Positions 1 through 9,696 of a DNA stretch of 64,000 bases are shown piece by piece. Made by a program: the position numbers and the translations under genes. Position 1 is the first letter of the stretch, and the number at the start of each line of letters is the position of its first letter. The DNA comes from Ectobius pallidus (lineage: Eukaryota; Arthropoda; Insecta; Blattodea; Ectobiidae), in the NCBI GenBank assembly GCA_964059195.1, contig CAXKWD010000008.1, positions 49,146,502-49,210,501 on the forward strand. Direction: 5' to 3'. The notes beneath the pieces were generated by a model. The model was not told where the DNA came from. It ran no database searches and saw nothing but the letters and a program-made list of their open reading frames with translations.

Positions 1-702
1 TTATATATTACAAACAACAACATCGTTTCTTGTACAGTTCTATATTTATCAATATCGTATCAATATTATTTAAGTACATTTTAAAACCAAATAAGGGGTA
101 GGAGTATGAAAATCTTAAAATCTTTGAGCTCACCCAATGTCGTTTAAAAAATTGGCGCCACTGTTTTAATAATATTAAAAAGGCTAGTCGGAAAATAAGT
201 TTGCATATTATCACCCCTGAGATCTCATAAAGACTGTGAGTTGGCACAGACAGAGTGACTAGTGTCATAGGTGCGTAATCCCTAACTTGCGAAAAGCTGT
301 TCTTGTAGATCGATTATTATTTTTTCAATATAAGACCCTGCATCAAGTAAAATAATAGGGTACTTTGCAACACGATGAAGTGAAAGCATTCAGATATAGA
401 ATTGTTTTTTGTCATTTTTCAATTTTAAACATGAATCTGTAAAACGAATAAATATGTGCTAAAGGCCTATGGCATGGAGCCACCCTTTTTGTGTTTTCAT
501 GTATAGGCAACGAAGGCGCAAAGCTGTGTTAAAGGAACGGGTATTAAATAGTGGAGCCCGACAAGCTTGGAGGAACACCTTGGACCTAATTAAAGTAAAC
601 CTTCTTAAACATTGACTACAACAAGAGACGGCAGCATCAGCAGTCGATCATATTGTCTAATTAGGTCGGAAGCACCTCGCTTCCTACAGCCAAAACTTGG
701 CG
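1..702. other. upstream intronic or flanking sequence, no gene seen
   Basis: AT-rich sequence before the first recognisable peptidase exon. The open frames here are short, lack family motifs and look like chance. No exon with peptidase signatures was found, so the transmembrane N-terminus of the host gene must lie further upstream. Confidence 0.5.
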
Positions 703-883
703 TACACCGACTTATAGTTCTTTCCAACTTTGAAGAAGGCACTGCAAGGACAACATTACATTACCGATGAAGTTGAAGCAGCAATTATGGCCGTACACAG
801 AAGACGAACAGGAGCTCTTCAACTATGTGAAGTTGTGCGACAAACATATATTAATGTGGTGGAGAGTAGCCAACCTAAAATAG
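703..883 (+). pseudogene. possible mariner-like transposase C-terminal relic
   Basis: A short stretch reads as FFPTLKKALQGQHYITDE, resembling the end of Tc1/mariner transposases, where a Y-x-D-L...F-x-x-P-x-L-K-x-x-L-x-G segment follows the DDE/D core. A stop sits just before FFPTL. A +1 shift after the AVHR segment is needed to continue into a second conserved-looking stretch (ELFNYVKLCDKH) that ends at a TAG. No terminal repeats were found. The stretch lies in the intron just upstream of the first visible peptidase exon. It could be chance similarity. Confidence 0.33.
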
Positions 884-1011
884 ATAATAATACCATCTCT
901 TTTTGTAATAAAATGTCTTGCAGATTACAGATAAAGAAAATTATTACCCTTCGTACTTCCTGTAACTCACGTAAAATTGTACGTAATGAAATCACTGCTT
1001 CTATTTTCCAG

Positions 1012-1173
1012 CTTTCTCTTTGCTCGAGTCGATAGACCAAGATGTTGATCCATGTGAAGATTTTTACCAGTTTGCTTGCGGAAAGTGGGGAAAAAACCAC
1101 CCTGTGAAGGAATCTGAAATTTCCAACACTTGGTTTGCAGAAAGGTCTCAATATATGCTAAAAGAACTAAAAG
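1012..1173 (+). CDS. neprilysin-like M13 peptidase, exon (Peptidase_M13 N-terminal domain)
   Basis: The exon translates as ...LLESIDQDVDPCEDFYQFACG..., the hallmark start of the M13 ectodomain (family consensus D-P-C-x-D-F-Y-x-[FY]-A-C-G-x-W). It is preceded by a pyrimidine-rich tract and AG at 1010-1011 and followed by a GTAAGC donor at 1174. The length is 162 nt: two bases of a split codon, 53 codons and one base, so it ends in phase 1. The two Cys in DPCEDF and FACG correspond to conserved disulfide cysteines. M13 enzymes are type II membrane zinc endopeptidases that cleave small extracellular peptides. The zinc site (HExxH...E) is encoded downstream, outside this window. Family assignment is strong; the exact paralogue cannot be told. 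Confidence 0.93.
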
Positions 1174-1512
1174 GTAAGCCTTTAAATTAGTTACATAATG
1201 TTTACTCTTAACTAACATTTCTTATTTTAAAAGATGGATGAGCAAGGTCATTTCATTAAACTAACTTCTGGGCGTTGGAGAAACGTATTCAAATATCATA
1301 ATTACAAGGAAGTGTTTAAATCTGGGTCAGTATTTTCCTAATCTTTATCATTGTTATGTCATTTATCCCTGCTTTTCAGCTGCTACCACTACCACCATCA
1401 CACAGTAGTCAAACACGCAAATCTGTTTGAACAAAAATAAATTCTCACCCGATTCATCCAGCCACCTATCACTTGGTTGTACATTGCATTCATCTAAGTC
1501 CTTGTGTTCCAG

Positions 1513-1599
1513 ATCTCTTAAAGAAAACTGATGATAATGAATCAAATCCAAATGCAGTAATTCAGGCCAAAAACCTTTATAACATCTGCATTGATGAAG
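1513..1599 (+). CDS. neprilysin-like M13 peptidase, following exon
   Basis: This 87-nt exon begins after TTCCAG and ends at a GTAAGT donor (1600). Its phase fits the previous exon: one carried base G plus AT gives Asp, then 28 codons, then one base. The peptide contains NAVIQAKNLYNICIDE, matching the M13 segment in which a helix of the type AVxKAKxLYxxCMxE carries a conserved Cys. The intron before it is 339 bp (1174-1512). The next exon is 56.7 kb away at 58276. Confidence 0.92.
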
Positions 1600-1849
1600 G
1601 TAAGTAACGTGACAAAAAATTAAATTGGATCTGTAAAATATGTTTCCACGTGTGGTAATGATGTAAAACACTAAGTTTATGACAAGTATATAAAGGATGT
1701 ATGAATAAATGATTTAATAATTTCACAGAAGCATAATACAGGAAAGAAATGTCTAAATTAAATTATTTTTCGTACTGCAGACGTGTCATCTTAAGTTAAA
1801 TTTACCTAAAGTTAAATGCACCTAATATGAACACGTACAATGAGAAACA

Positions 1850-2149
1850 GGGGTACGTCGTAGTGGTTGAGGCGCTTCGCTACAAACCGGAAGGTCGCGG
1901 TTTCGATTCCCGATGAGGTCGTTGAGAATTTTCAATTGGCCTAATCCTTCTGGTGACACTATGGCCCTGGGGTCGACTCAGCCTCTAACAGAAATGAGTA
2001 CCAGGAACAATCCTGGGGGTAAAGGCGGCCGGTGCGTAAGGCTGACAACCTTACCACTTTCATGTGCCGAATGTCCAAAATCTGGGAGCCTCAACCTCCT
2101 GGAAACCTCTGGGCCTCCATGGCCTGTATAGGGATCACTTTACTTTTTT
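1850..2149 (+). mobile_element. tRNA-derived SINE with 14-bp TSD
   Basis: The 300-bp unit has a tRNA-like head with a box A-like TAGTGGTTGAGGCG and a box B-like GGTTTCGATTCC, a GC-richer body and a T-rich 3' end (CTTTACTTTTTTT). Flanks 1836-1849 and 2150-2163 are identical (TACAATGAGAAACA), a perfect TSD and evidence of LINE-mediated insertion. The 72-codon open frame inside it is not a gene. The perfect TSD suggests a relatively recent insertion. Confidence 0.88.
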
Positions 2150-2163
2150 TACAATGAGAAACA

Positions 2164-2469
2164 ATGAATGATAGTTTGCAATATTGATCGCAGCAACAAA
2201 TACTTCTTTGACAATAACATTTGAAATATATAGGCATTTTTCATGAAATTATACTCAGTATAGTCAGATCAAAACATTCTTCACCATTACTGTTACAAGA
2301 ACAGTGGTTTGTAGGCTCTATTTTTAATTTATAAAATGCGAACTAACTATAAAGTGCAGTTGTTATAAGTAATAACTCACCCCATAGTTAAAATGTAACT
2401 GAGGGACTTAACTTGATAAATGAGAGTCAGGCTATCACAGAATACCGTAAGAATACTTGTGAAGCAGTC
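2164..2469. other. intronic sequence, nothing recognised
   Basis: AT-rich stretch between the SINE and the start of LINE A. No open frame or repeat was supported. Confidence 0.4.
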
Positions 2470-2573
2470 TTGTGTCAGATACTGAGGAAGAAATACGTTC
2501 TGTGCGGACATAGCGGGAGCGATGGGTTACTGGCCTCGGAACAAATCGTACGTGAATAGGATTATACGGGAAA

Positions 2574-3338
2574 ATGAAGGCAGGAATAAATAAAATTAAT
2601 GAACAGTTACACAGCTCGACAATGAATAACTTATGGATCTATGGTGCAATTGTGGCAGTACTGTTGGTTATCGGAGGGGTTGAAGCTAATCCGGGACCAG
2701 CTTCCGGGAATAAAATATATAACAGTTCAGGAAGTGACAATCGTACCACAATCGCGGACATTTTAATTAAACTAGAAAAAAATTAAACAAACAACTTGAC
2801 GAAGTAAACAGCAAGTTGGAGGATGCACGGGTACGGGGATGGTACACCAATTTAAGCAAAACATACGCAGGTCTAAAAAATGAAATCGACTCGATGAAGG
2901 AAACCGAGTGGACAACCCAGAAATTACAAAATGAATCTAGAATGAGGAACATCATTATATTTGCAATATAAGAATTCAACTACGAATGAAGATTGGACAC
3001 AATATGTGACCGTGTGTTCGAGCTACTGGCTTCGAAATTACACGTGAATATCTCCGAGTTTCATATCGAGAATATTTACCGCCTGGGGTATGGTAGGATC
3101 TCATAATTCACAAGTAGGAAATTGATAGGATATATGGTAAATAGTGAAATTCACAAGTATAATAACCAAAGACACAGTGATGAGTAAAACCCATATGCTA
3201 ACTGGAATTATAATAAGACTGAAACACGACTATAGCTATCAGAAAAGAGCAAAGGAGAGAACTATTACAGTTTTTGAAAGAGTCTAGAAACGTGGAGAAG
3301 TTTGCAACGTTAGTGGGAGTCAAGTTATGTATTGAGCA
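2574..3338 (+). pseudogene. LINE A ORF1, 5' part, with 2A-like N-terminus
   Basis: Open for 70 codons from ATG 2574 to the stop at 2784-2786. It contains a hydrophobic segment (IVAVLLVI) running directly into GGVEANPGP. After the stop, a shifted frame gives a coiled-coil-like stretch (KQLDEVNSKLEDA) and then RNIIIFAI, the start of the RRM-like domain seen in many LINE ORF1 proteins. The frame is then cut by the hAT insertion at 3339. ORF1 proteins of this kind bind element RNA. Several lesions make it non-functional. Confidence 0.7.
2673..2699 (+). other. 2A-like peptide coding site in LINE A
   Basis: Codons for G-G-V-E-A-N-P-G-P. The canonical 2A core is D-[VI]-E-x-N-P-G-P, where the ribosome fails to form the final Gly-Pro bond. 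Here the Asp position is Gly. The hydrophobic run just upstream could also act as a signal sequence. Confidence 0.75.
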
Positions 3339-5140
3339 CAGTGGCGGCTCGTGGCCGGAAAATTAGGTGAAGAGAAAAAAAATGCCACATGCTTATGTTA
3401 ATAATGGAATTCACCCAATAGCGGCTCGTGGCTCAAAACGAGGGTGTGCTGCAAATACCATTTCATACAGCAAACTTAAAATACTTTTAAAAATTATTAG
3501 TAGGCCTATCTAAACTGCACGTCTCTTAATCCATCTCTGGGAATTCTCACGCGATTTTCTCTACCCTAATTATTTTTTTGCTAATTTCTCTCGTCTCGTC
3601 GAACGTTGTGTGAGTTGTGTGACGAGAGAAAATAGCACAAAAAAATCTGATGTGAAAGTCACATAACTTCCTCTGCCCAAATAATTCACATATCCTTGTA
3701 CAGAATCGCAAGACACAATTTTACGCTAATTATCCTATAAATACCTCTTCTTTCAACGATGCGACTAAAAGCACAGGCTATATAACAAACTTAAAAAAAA
3801 GAACAAGTGACTGCAGACGTTTATTGAACTTTCCGCCGTAAAGAATAATTTCCGAAATTTATCGAATATTTCCTTCAGATACTTCTTTACTCTATGCATG
3901 GCCAACAATACATTTTTATCACTTCACATTCTTATAGAATAAGAGGCCATGAAAGAGCGCATATTCAGTTGTTCATCACGCAAGACAAACTTTCTACAAA
4001 TAGTGGGTGAACAGTGGGTGGCTTGTAACTACCCTTCAGAGAATTTTTTCGAAAAAAAGTTTCAAATATAAGTTTTAGCTCTCAGTAAAAGGAACACATG
4101 TGCAAATTTTAAAGAAAATCGTTAGAGCCGTTTTTGAGAAAATCGCGAAAAACGAAAATTTCTTAATGTAAAGTCCCCTTAAAAATAAGGGAAACTTATC
4201 GCCAATCTTCGGCTCACATCTTCAGAAGGTACCTTACCCAAATACGAAATTTTGATTTCATACGATTTTCCGTTTTGGAGCTAGCTTGTTTACAGACTTT
4301 TCACACACACAGACAGACACACTGACACACAGACATGTTTCCAAAAATAGCATTTTTGGATTCAGGGGGCCTCAAAACGTGCATTTATATAAAAAACTCA
4401 ACTTCGAATTTGGGGGTCGAAAACAATACTTCCTCTATGGTACGGGCAGAGGCAGTAAAATAATAATAATAACAATAATAATGATAATAATAATGATGAT
4501 GATAATGATAATAATAATAATAATAGTAATAATAATAGTAATAATAATAATAATTAGGGCAGGGAAAACCGCGTGAGAGTTCCCCGGAAATGGAATAAGA
4601 GACGAGAAAATAGTATTTTTAATTATCTAGGTAGAGGAAGTCGCTTAGTGTTCCCAGTGCGACAGAATTCTTAATCGGGGTTGTGGAATCCGCGTTTTTC
4701 TGAATTAACACATTCTAATTTGGCGGCGTCAGACCATCAGACGGTGGAAGATCTAACGTGCCCACCTCTTTCTACGAGCTAACAGTGTGAGCTGCTGAAC
4801 AAGAGGGACGGCTTCGTGGGTAGTCTGTTCTCGTCACCTAGCGGGCGTGGGATAAGCGAGAAAACTGCTGCTTGCCATCCTTAGTGGATCCTTAGCTAAT
4901 TTTAGTGGAACAGACTACCCAAGCATCTGGGAATATTCAGCTTCAATGCTAGGAGGACTTGGGAGCTCACTGCCTCCTAGCGTTGACACCAGTAGTGGAG
5001 GGAAATTCAAAATTGTAGAAATACATTATAGTAAGAACAAACATTCGTGATATGGAAAATAAACTTAAAAAATACGTATTGTAAAGGAAAAATACTGGTG
5101 AAGTGCTACTTCACCTACTTCCCCTGAATAGCCGCCACTG
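3339..5140. mobile_element. non-autonomous hAT-type element, 8-bp TSD
   Basis: It begins CAGTGGCGGCT and ends AGCCGCCACTG, an 11-bp perfect terminal inverted repeat that continues imperfectly to about 34 bp (both ends carry a TAGGTGAAG motif). The flanks ATTGAGCA at 3331-3338 and 5141-5148 form an 8-bp TSD, the size typical of hAT. No transposase frame is present in 1802 bp. It lies inside LINE A ORF1. An internal repeat of GCGGCTCGTGGC near 3420 may mark another insertion or end duplication. Confidence 0.87.
4458..4556 (+). repeat. (AAT/GAT)n microsatellite
   Basis: About 100 bp of AAT/ATG/AGT trinucleotides, inside the hAT-type element. The 96-codon frame that crosses it, ending in an Ile/Met run, is a repeat artefact. 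Confidence 0.85.
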
Positions 5141-5148
5141 ATTGAGCA

Positions 5149-5482
5149 AAAGCTTTTTGACGTGAAGTTTTGCAGAAAAAACCTTGAATTGAAAAATAGA
5201 ACTCAATCACAAGTGTCAACCAATAACAATCAGATTACAATAGTCTCTAATCTACTAGCATTAGACACAGATAAAGCTAATAATAATACACGGGGGAGAA
5301 GAAATAGTGAACTACAGGTGATGAGTCAGCGCGGCAGAGCTCAGACAAGAGCAGGATTGACGCGAGTAAGCAATCAAACGACAGAACCGATTGGTTATAT
5401 TATGCAAGATCAGTGGCCCAGCACATCAGCTGTGGACGAAGGTTCATTTACCGTGGAGAAAAACGCCTACGTGGTTGAATAT
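5149..5482 (+). pseudogene. LINE A ORF1, continuation
   Basis: Resumes immediately after the TSD of the first hAT insertion and stays open to the second hAT insertion at 5483. The protein is Asn/Gln/Arg-rich (RGRRNSELQVMSQRGRAQTR) without a recognised fold. By position it matches the basic tail of ORF1 or the N-terminal leader of ORF2 in LINE B. Confidence 0.5.
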
Positions 5483-6554
5483 TAGAGGTGTACAAATCTC
5501 GATTTTAGCTTGCCCATACCCGCTTGAACGCCAGGCAAGCAAGTTGCCAGCGTCATAGCTAGCAAGCAGGCAGGTTTCTTTAAGCTTGCATGGGTCAGGT
5601 AAAAACCCAACTTACCCAAGCCAGAATAAGCTTGCGACATTCCTATCAGCTAAACAACTGTAGTTGCTAAGTGTAGGTAATACTTTCTTGCTTTTCTACA
5701 TGCTGGTAGAAGCAATTCATCATGCAGATAAATAAAAGGTGGCTAAAGTATTAAAAATCGTTTTAGCGTCTTAACACAATTATTGTTTCTATTATTAGGT
5801 AGATTTCGAAGAAAAATCTACCTAATGACTTTCAAAAAATTTGTTCATATCTTTACGTTTCATGCCTCCCTAGTACGAAACCACCGCCTGTTAAAAAAAA
5901 TTGTGATATTTATATATATATATACATATATATATCTTTACACACTAGTGGCCGTAATTTTGAAGATATTTGAATCAAATTTTATTTTGTTATTTCTAGG
6001 TCCAATATTTATTTTATTTTATTTATTTAATACATTAATACTTATTGGCCTCTGTCCTGGATTCCTATCAGAGGCCTCTTTATGCACAATACAATTTGTA
6101 CTTATTAATTTATAATTACATAGGTTATCTACATTATTTATAATTTAATCTAAAGAATATAAGTATATAACGAAACAGAGAGAAGGGTTAACTATTTAAG
6201 AAGAAATAAAAAATAACAAAAACATTAATAACTTAATACTAAAACTAACTACATTAACTAAAGTAAGTGTCGAGTCCGGGATTTTTGTGGATTTGTGATG
6301 ATGAATGGGAGGTCGCGCCTAAGCATACCAATCTTCACAGATGCAGTACACTCCTGCATCCTCACTACCATCTCATCATCAACCAGGTGAATACTAGTCG
6401 TCACCGGAATCCTTAGTCTGGAAGCCAGACTTCAGGCATCGGCGTCAACCGGTAGGTCATCCTGGCACCACGAAGTCATGTCCGGGTGTTTGTTATCCTT
6501 TTTTGTAATTTGTCTTATGGCCTGTGTCCTTATGTGTCTTATGGCATAGTCTTC

Positions 6555-8744
6555 TTATTGCCTTTGTCCGTGTCTGCTATTTATATAGTCTTCTTTTGCT
6601 TTCTGGGAAACTCTATTTGCTGCTTCATCCAACAACTTCCACGAGTAGGGGTCTCTTATTATGTTCCCTATTTGCCTACCTTGTAGTAGTCTCTGAAAGG
6701 GCTCCCTCAACTGAGCAGTGTTTTGGCATTCCCAAACCACATGCTCAGGAGTACCTATTCCCCCACACGAGCAAGCGTTGGAATCCGAAATGCCCTTTTC
6801 ATTTAAGTAGACCATGTAGGGTCCATGGCCCGTCAGATAGTGGATTAAACCTTGGGATGGCTGCAGATGTCGCAGTTCTAGTCTTTCGTGTACGTCCATA
6901 AAAATATCGTAGGTCCTACGTCCTGTGTTGCTTTCTTCCCATCTGGTTTGCCACATATCCAGTATCATATTCTTGATATCCCTTATTGTTTCAACTCGAG
7001 TGTCAAGTATTAATTCTGCACGAGCCTGTAATCCCTTTTTAACCCAGAATGTAGCTCCTTTTTGCCTTATAAGAAGATCCAGTGGTATGACCCCGAGGAC
7101 TGTGGTTAAGGCATCAGTCGCCGTTGTTCTGTAAGCTCCTGTTAGTCGTAGCAGGATTCCCCTTTGAAGACTACGGAGCTTCGCAGCTGGCTTGATGTTC
7201 TTTAATCGGTGGGCCCAAATTCCTGCACCATACCCCACTATTGATACCAGTATTGTCTCATGATACAATTTCATCACCCTTGGGGGAAGACGAAACTTGG
7301 TCATTCCAAGATTGATGAATTTGTTCATTAGTCTATTGACTTTTGCGCTTACTCGTTCAATATGGGGCATGAAGTTAAGCTTTTCGTCCAGGTCAATCCC
7401 TAGATATCTCACCGTTCTGCTTCTCCTTATGCTTTGTCCATTTATCTTGAGTGTTGGGTTACGTAGAAGCTTCCCTTTAAGCAAAAGATAAGTTGTCTTT
7501 GCTGGTGCCAGTTTTAGTTTTACTTCTGCACACCAGTTACCTAATATTTCTAGAGTCCTATTTGTTCTACATTCCAATTCTCGTCTTGTGTCTGCCTCAA
7601 ACACCAAGAGTAAGTCGTCAGCGAAAGCTACCAGTCCAAGTAAGTCGTTTGATTCTTCCAATCTTAAGAGTCCAGGTTCCATTCCCACATCCCAGAAAAT
7701 AGGGCCACAAACAGATCCTTGTGGGCACCCTTTGCTGAGTTGTTTCATGGTTCTGTTGCCGTGGCACTCAATCATGGCGAATCTTTCTTGGCAGTAGTCC
7801 TTGAAAGTGTTGTATAATTCTGCCGGGCATTTAAGTTCCCTCAGGCGTCCAAACAAAGCCGGCCACCAAAGGTTGTCAAATGCCCCTGAGATATCTACAA
7901 AAACTCCCACAACATATTTCCCCCTTGCCGATTCTATCAACCTAATTGCCCGATCAATAGCGTCTACAGTAGATTTCCCTGTTCTGAAGCCATACTGATG
8001 AGGATGCATTCCAATTTGCTGTCTATGTCTTTGTAACCTATGGCAAAGTATTTTTTCAAACACCTTACCCAGGACATTAAGCAAACAAATAGGTCTGTAA
8101 GATTTTGGTAATAGTGGATCTTTATCCTCCCCTTTATGTAGAATAATTACCTCACTTTGTTTCCATATGTTCGGAAATTTTCCTTGTCGTAAGCATTCAC
8201 TCATCAGTTCAGCCGCAAAAGGTGAAACCTGTTGACAATTATTGTGAAGAATTTCTGATTTTATTCCATCAGGACCTGGTGCTTTTTGTCTTTTTAGTGA
8301 TTTTATGGTCGTCTCTACTTCCTCTGGTGTTATAGGCTCAAAAGTATTGTCAGTGTGGTAAGGTTTATTCAGTTCACTCCTTAGAAAAGTGTGTCCAGGA
8401 TCATCACTCTGAGTGCAGTCATCCGGAAGCAAGACATTGAAAAGGAGTTCGGTAGATTCCTTCCAACTTTTAGTGAGGGAGCCATCACCCTTGCATAGTG
8501 TTGAAAATGTGGTAGGAGGTCTAATTTTACCAGCAGCAATTTTGAAAGGAATTCCCCACGGATTTAAAGAAAGCTGTTCGTGCACAAACCTCTCCCAGCT
8601 CCTTAATTTCAGTTGTTGGAGTTCATCTTGAAATTTCTGTTTTTTCCCCTTATAAATCTGTAGGAGTAATATTTTTGCTTCTGGATAACGGCACTCCTGG
8701 TAAATTCTCCTGGCTTTCCTTGCTTCCCTTCTTAATCTCTGCAA
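6555..8744 (-). CDS. R1-clade LINE ORF2, reverse transcriptase and C-terminal domain
   Basis: 729 aa, open throughout. RT blocks: KRQKAPGPDGIKSEIL (about 150), SYRPICLLNVLGKVFEK (about 215), FVDISGAFDNLWWPAL (about 283, first catalytic Asp), GCPQGSVCGPIFWD (about 340), AFADDLLLVFEAD (about 373, catalytic Asp pair), then VRYLGIDLDEKL. The C-terminal part has YLTGHGPYMVYL and a CCHC-like CSCGGIGTPEHVVWEC, typical of R1-clade ORF2. No RNase H domain is seen. It is functionally continuous with the upstream endonuclease frame and about 550 bp of 3' UTR follows. Confidence 0.92.
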   Translation of the reverse strand: MQRLRREARKARRIYQECRYPEAKILLLQIYKGKKQKFQDELQQLKLRSWERFVHEQLSLNPWGIPFKIAAGKIRPPTTFSTLCKGDGSLTKSWKESTELLFNVLLPDDCTQSDDPGHTFLRSELNKPYHTDNTFEPITPEEVETTIKSLKRQKAPGPDGIKSEILHNNCQQVSPFAAELMSECLRQGKFPNIWKQSEVIILHKGEDKDPLLPKSYRPICLLNVLGKVFEKILCHRLQRHRQQIGMHPHQYGFRTGKSTVDAIDRAIRLIESARGKYVVGVFVDISGAFDNLWWPALFGRLRELKCPAELYNTFKDYCQERFAMIECHGNRTMKQLSKGCPQGSVCGPIFWDVGMEPGLLRLEESNDLLGLVAFADDLLLVFEADTRRELECRTNRTLEILGNWCAEVKLKLAPAKTTYLLLKGKLLRNPTLKINGQSIRRSRTVRYLGIDLDEKLNFMPHIERVSAKVNRLMNKFINLGMTKFRLPPRVMKLYHETILVSIVGYGAGIWAHRLKNIKPAAKLRSLQRGILLRLTGAYRTTATDALTTVLGVIPLDLLIRQKGATFWVKKGLQARAELILDTRVETIRDIKNMILDMWQTRWEESNTGRRTYDIFMDVHERLELRHLQPSQGLIHYLTGHGPYMVYLNEKGISDSNACSCGGIGTPEHVVWECQNTAQLREPFQRLLQGRQIGNIIRDPYSWKLLDEAANRVSQKAKEDYINSRHGQRQ

Positions 8745-8772
8745 GTGATCATTCCATGGTGTGTCACTGATT

Positions 8773-9696
8773 TTAACTATTGAGCTTTTCAGCCTGATGG
8801 ATTGTTTTTGTAAGCTCTTTAGCTAGAGTCTCAACACAACCATTCAATGCGGTCATCTGCGGAGGTTTGAAGGTATTACGAAACAATTCCCAATCTGCAT
8901 TTCTAATGTCATATCTACACTTTTGTTTAGATACCGTACTCGATAATGCCTCCGTCTTTTTGCCGACTTCAAAACTGATGATATTATGATCACTTTCCGT
9001 TAACCCTTGCCCTACTTTCCACCCACTTATTAATTTGGCTCCTGGAAGATTAGCTAATGTCACATCTATGTTGGTTCCAATTTGGCCAGAACATCCTAAG
9101 TAAGTGGGTGGATTGTTAGGCTCGTTAATAATAAATAAATTCAGTTCACTTACCAATTCTTCTAGTGCTAGACCTCTATCATCAGTTTTTTCGTCAAACC
9201 AAAGTTCAGAATGAGCATTTGCATCAGTTGAAAGGATGACTGGAATTTGTGTGTACGTCGAATAGATGTTATGCACTTTGTCCAGATAAGGATCAATTTC
9301 ATCCGAAAATTGAAAGTATACACTTGCCAATACCAATCTTCCTTGCGTCGTATGCAATTCCACACATGCAGTGTGTTGATCATTGAACTGCGTTAGTTTT
9401 GTCACAGTAATGTCCCTATTGAAGACTATTATTGCCGACATAGGGGCATTTCCTGTAGACACGATTCTTGCAGTCACTGGCATGTATGGAATTTTACCCA
9501 CTATCGAGTACGGTTCCTGTAGACAAAGAATATCCACATTCATTTCCTCAGCTAGCTTCCTCACCTGCTGAAGGACGGATTTGCTTCTCATAACATTTAG
9601 GGATGCTATTCGGAGCACGTTTTTGGCATTATGGAAGGTAGGTGTGAAAATGACTGTTGGGCCATTCCATTCGTGGATTGAATGCTGCACGTCCAT
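8773..9696 (-). CDS. R1-clade LINE ORF2, APE endonuclease part
   Basis: 307 aa. Motifs run in order for an apurinic endonuclease-like nickase: LRIASLNVMRSK, DILCLQEPY (catalytic Glu), SVYFQFSDE, STDANAHSELW (the D-x-N motif), NIDVTLAN, TESDHNIISFE (SDH motif). This domain nicks the target for target-primed reverse transcription. The frame ends at a stop, but coding resumes at once in another frame (SDTPWNDHLQRLRREARKAR), so a one-base shift near 8780-8795 separates it from the RT. ATG at 9696 lies inside the upstream ORF. Confidence 0.9.
   Translation of the reverse strand: MDVQHSIHEWNGPTVIFTPTFHNAKNVLRIASLNVMRSKSVLQQVRKLAEEMNVDILCLQEPYSIVGKIPYMPVTARIVSTGNAPMSAIIVFNRDITVTKLTQFNDQHTACVELHTTQGRLVLASVYFQFSDEIDPYLDKVHNIYSTYTQIPVILSTDANAHSELWFDEKTDDRGLALEELVSELNLFIINEPNNPPTYLGCSGQIGTNIDVTLANLPGAKLISGWKVGQGLTESDHNIISFEVGKKTEALSSTVSKQKCRYDIRNADWELFRNTFKPPQMTALNGCVETLAKELTKTIHQAEKLNS

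Noticed and set aside
1913..2131. 72-codon open frame rich in Gly/Pro/Leu
   Set aside because: It lies wholly within the tRNA-derived SINE; chance frame.
4286..4576. Frame ending in a long Ile/Met run
   Set aside because: Created by the AAT/GAT microsatellite.
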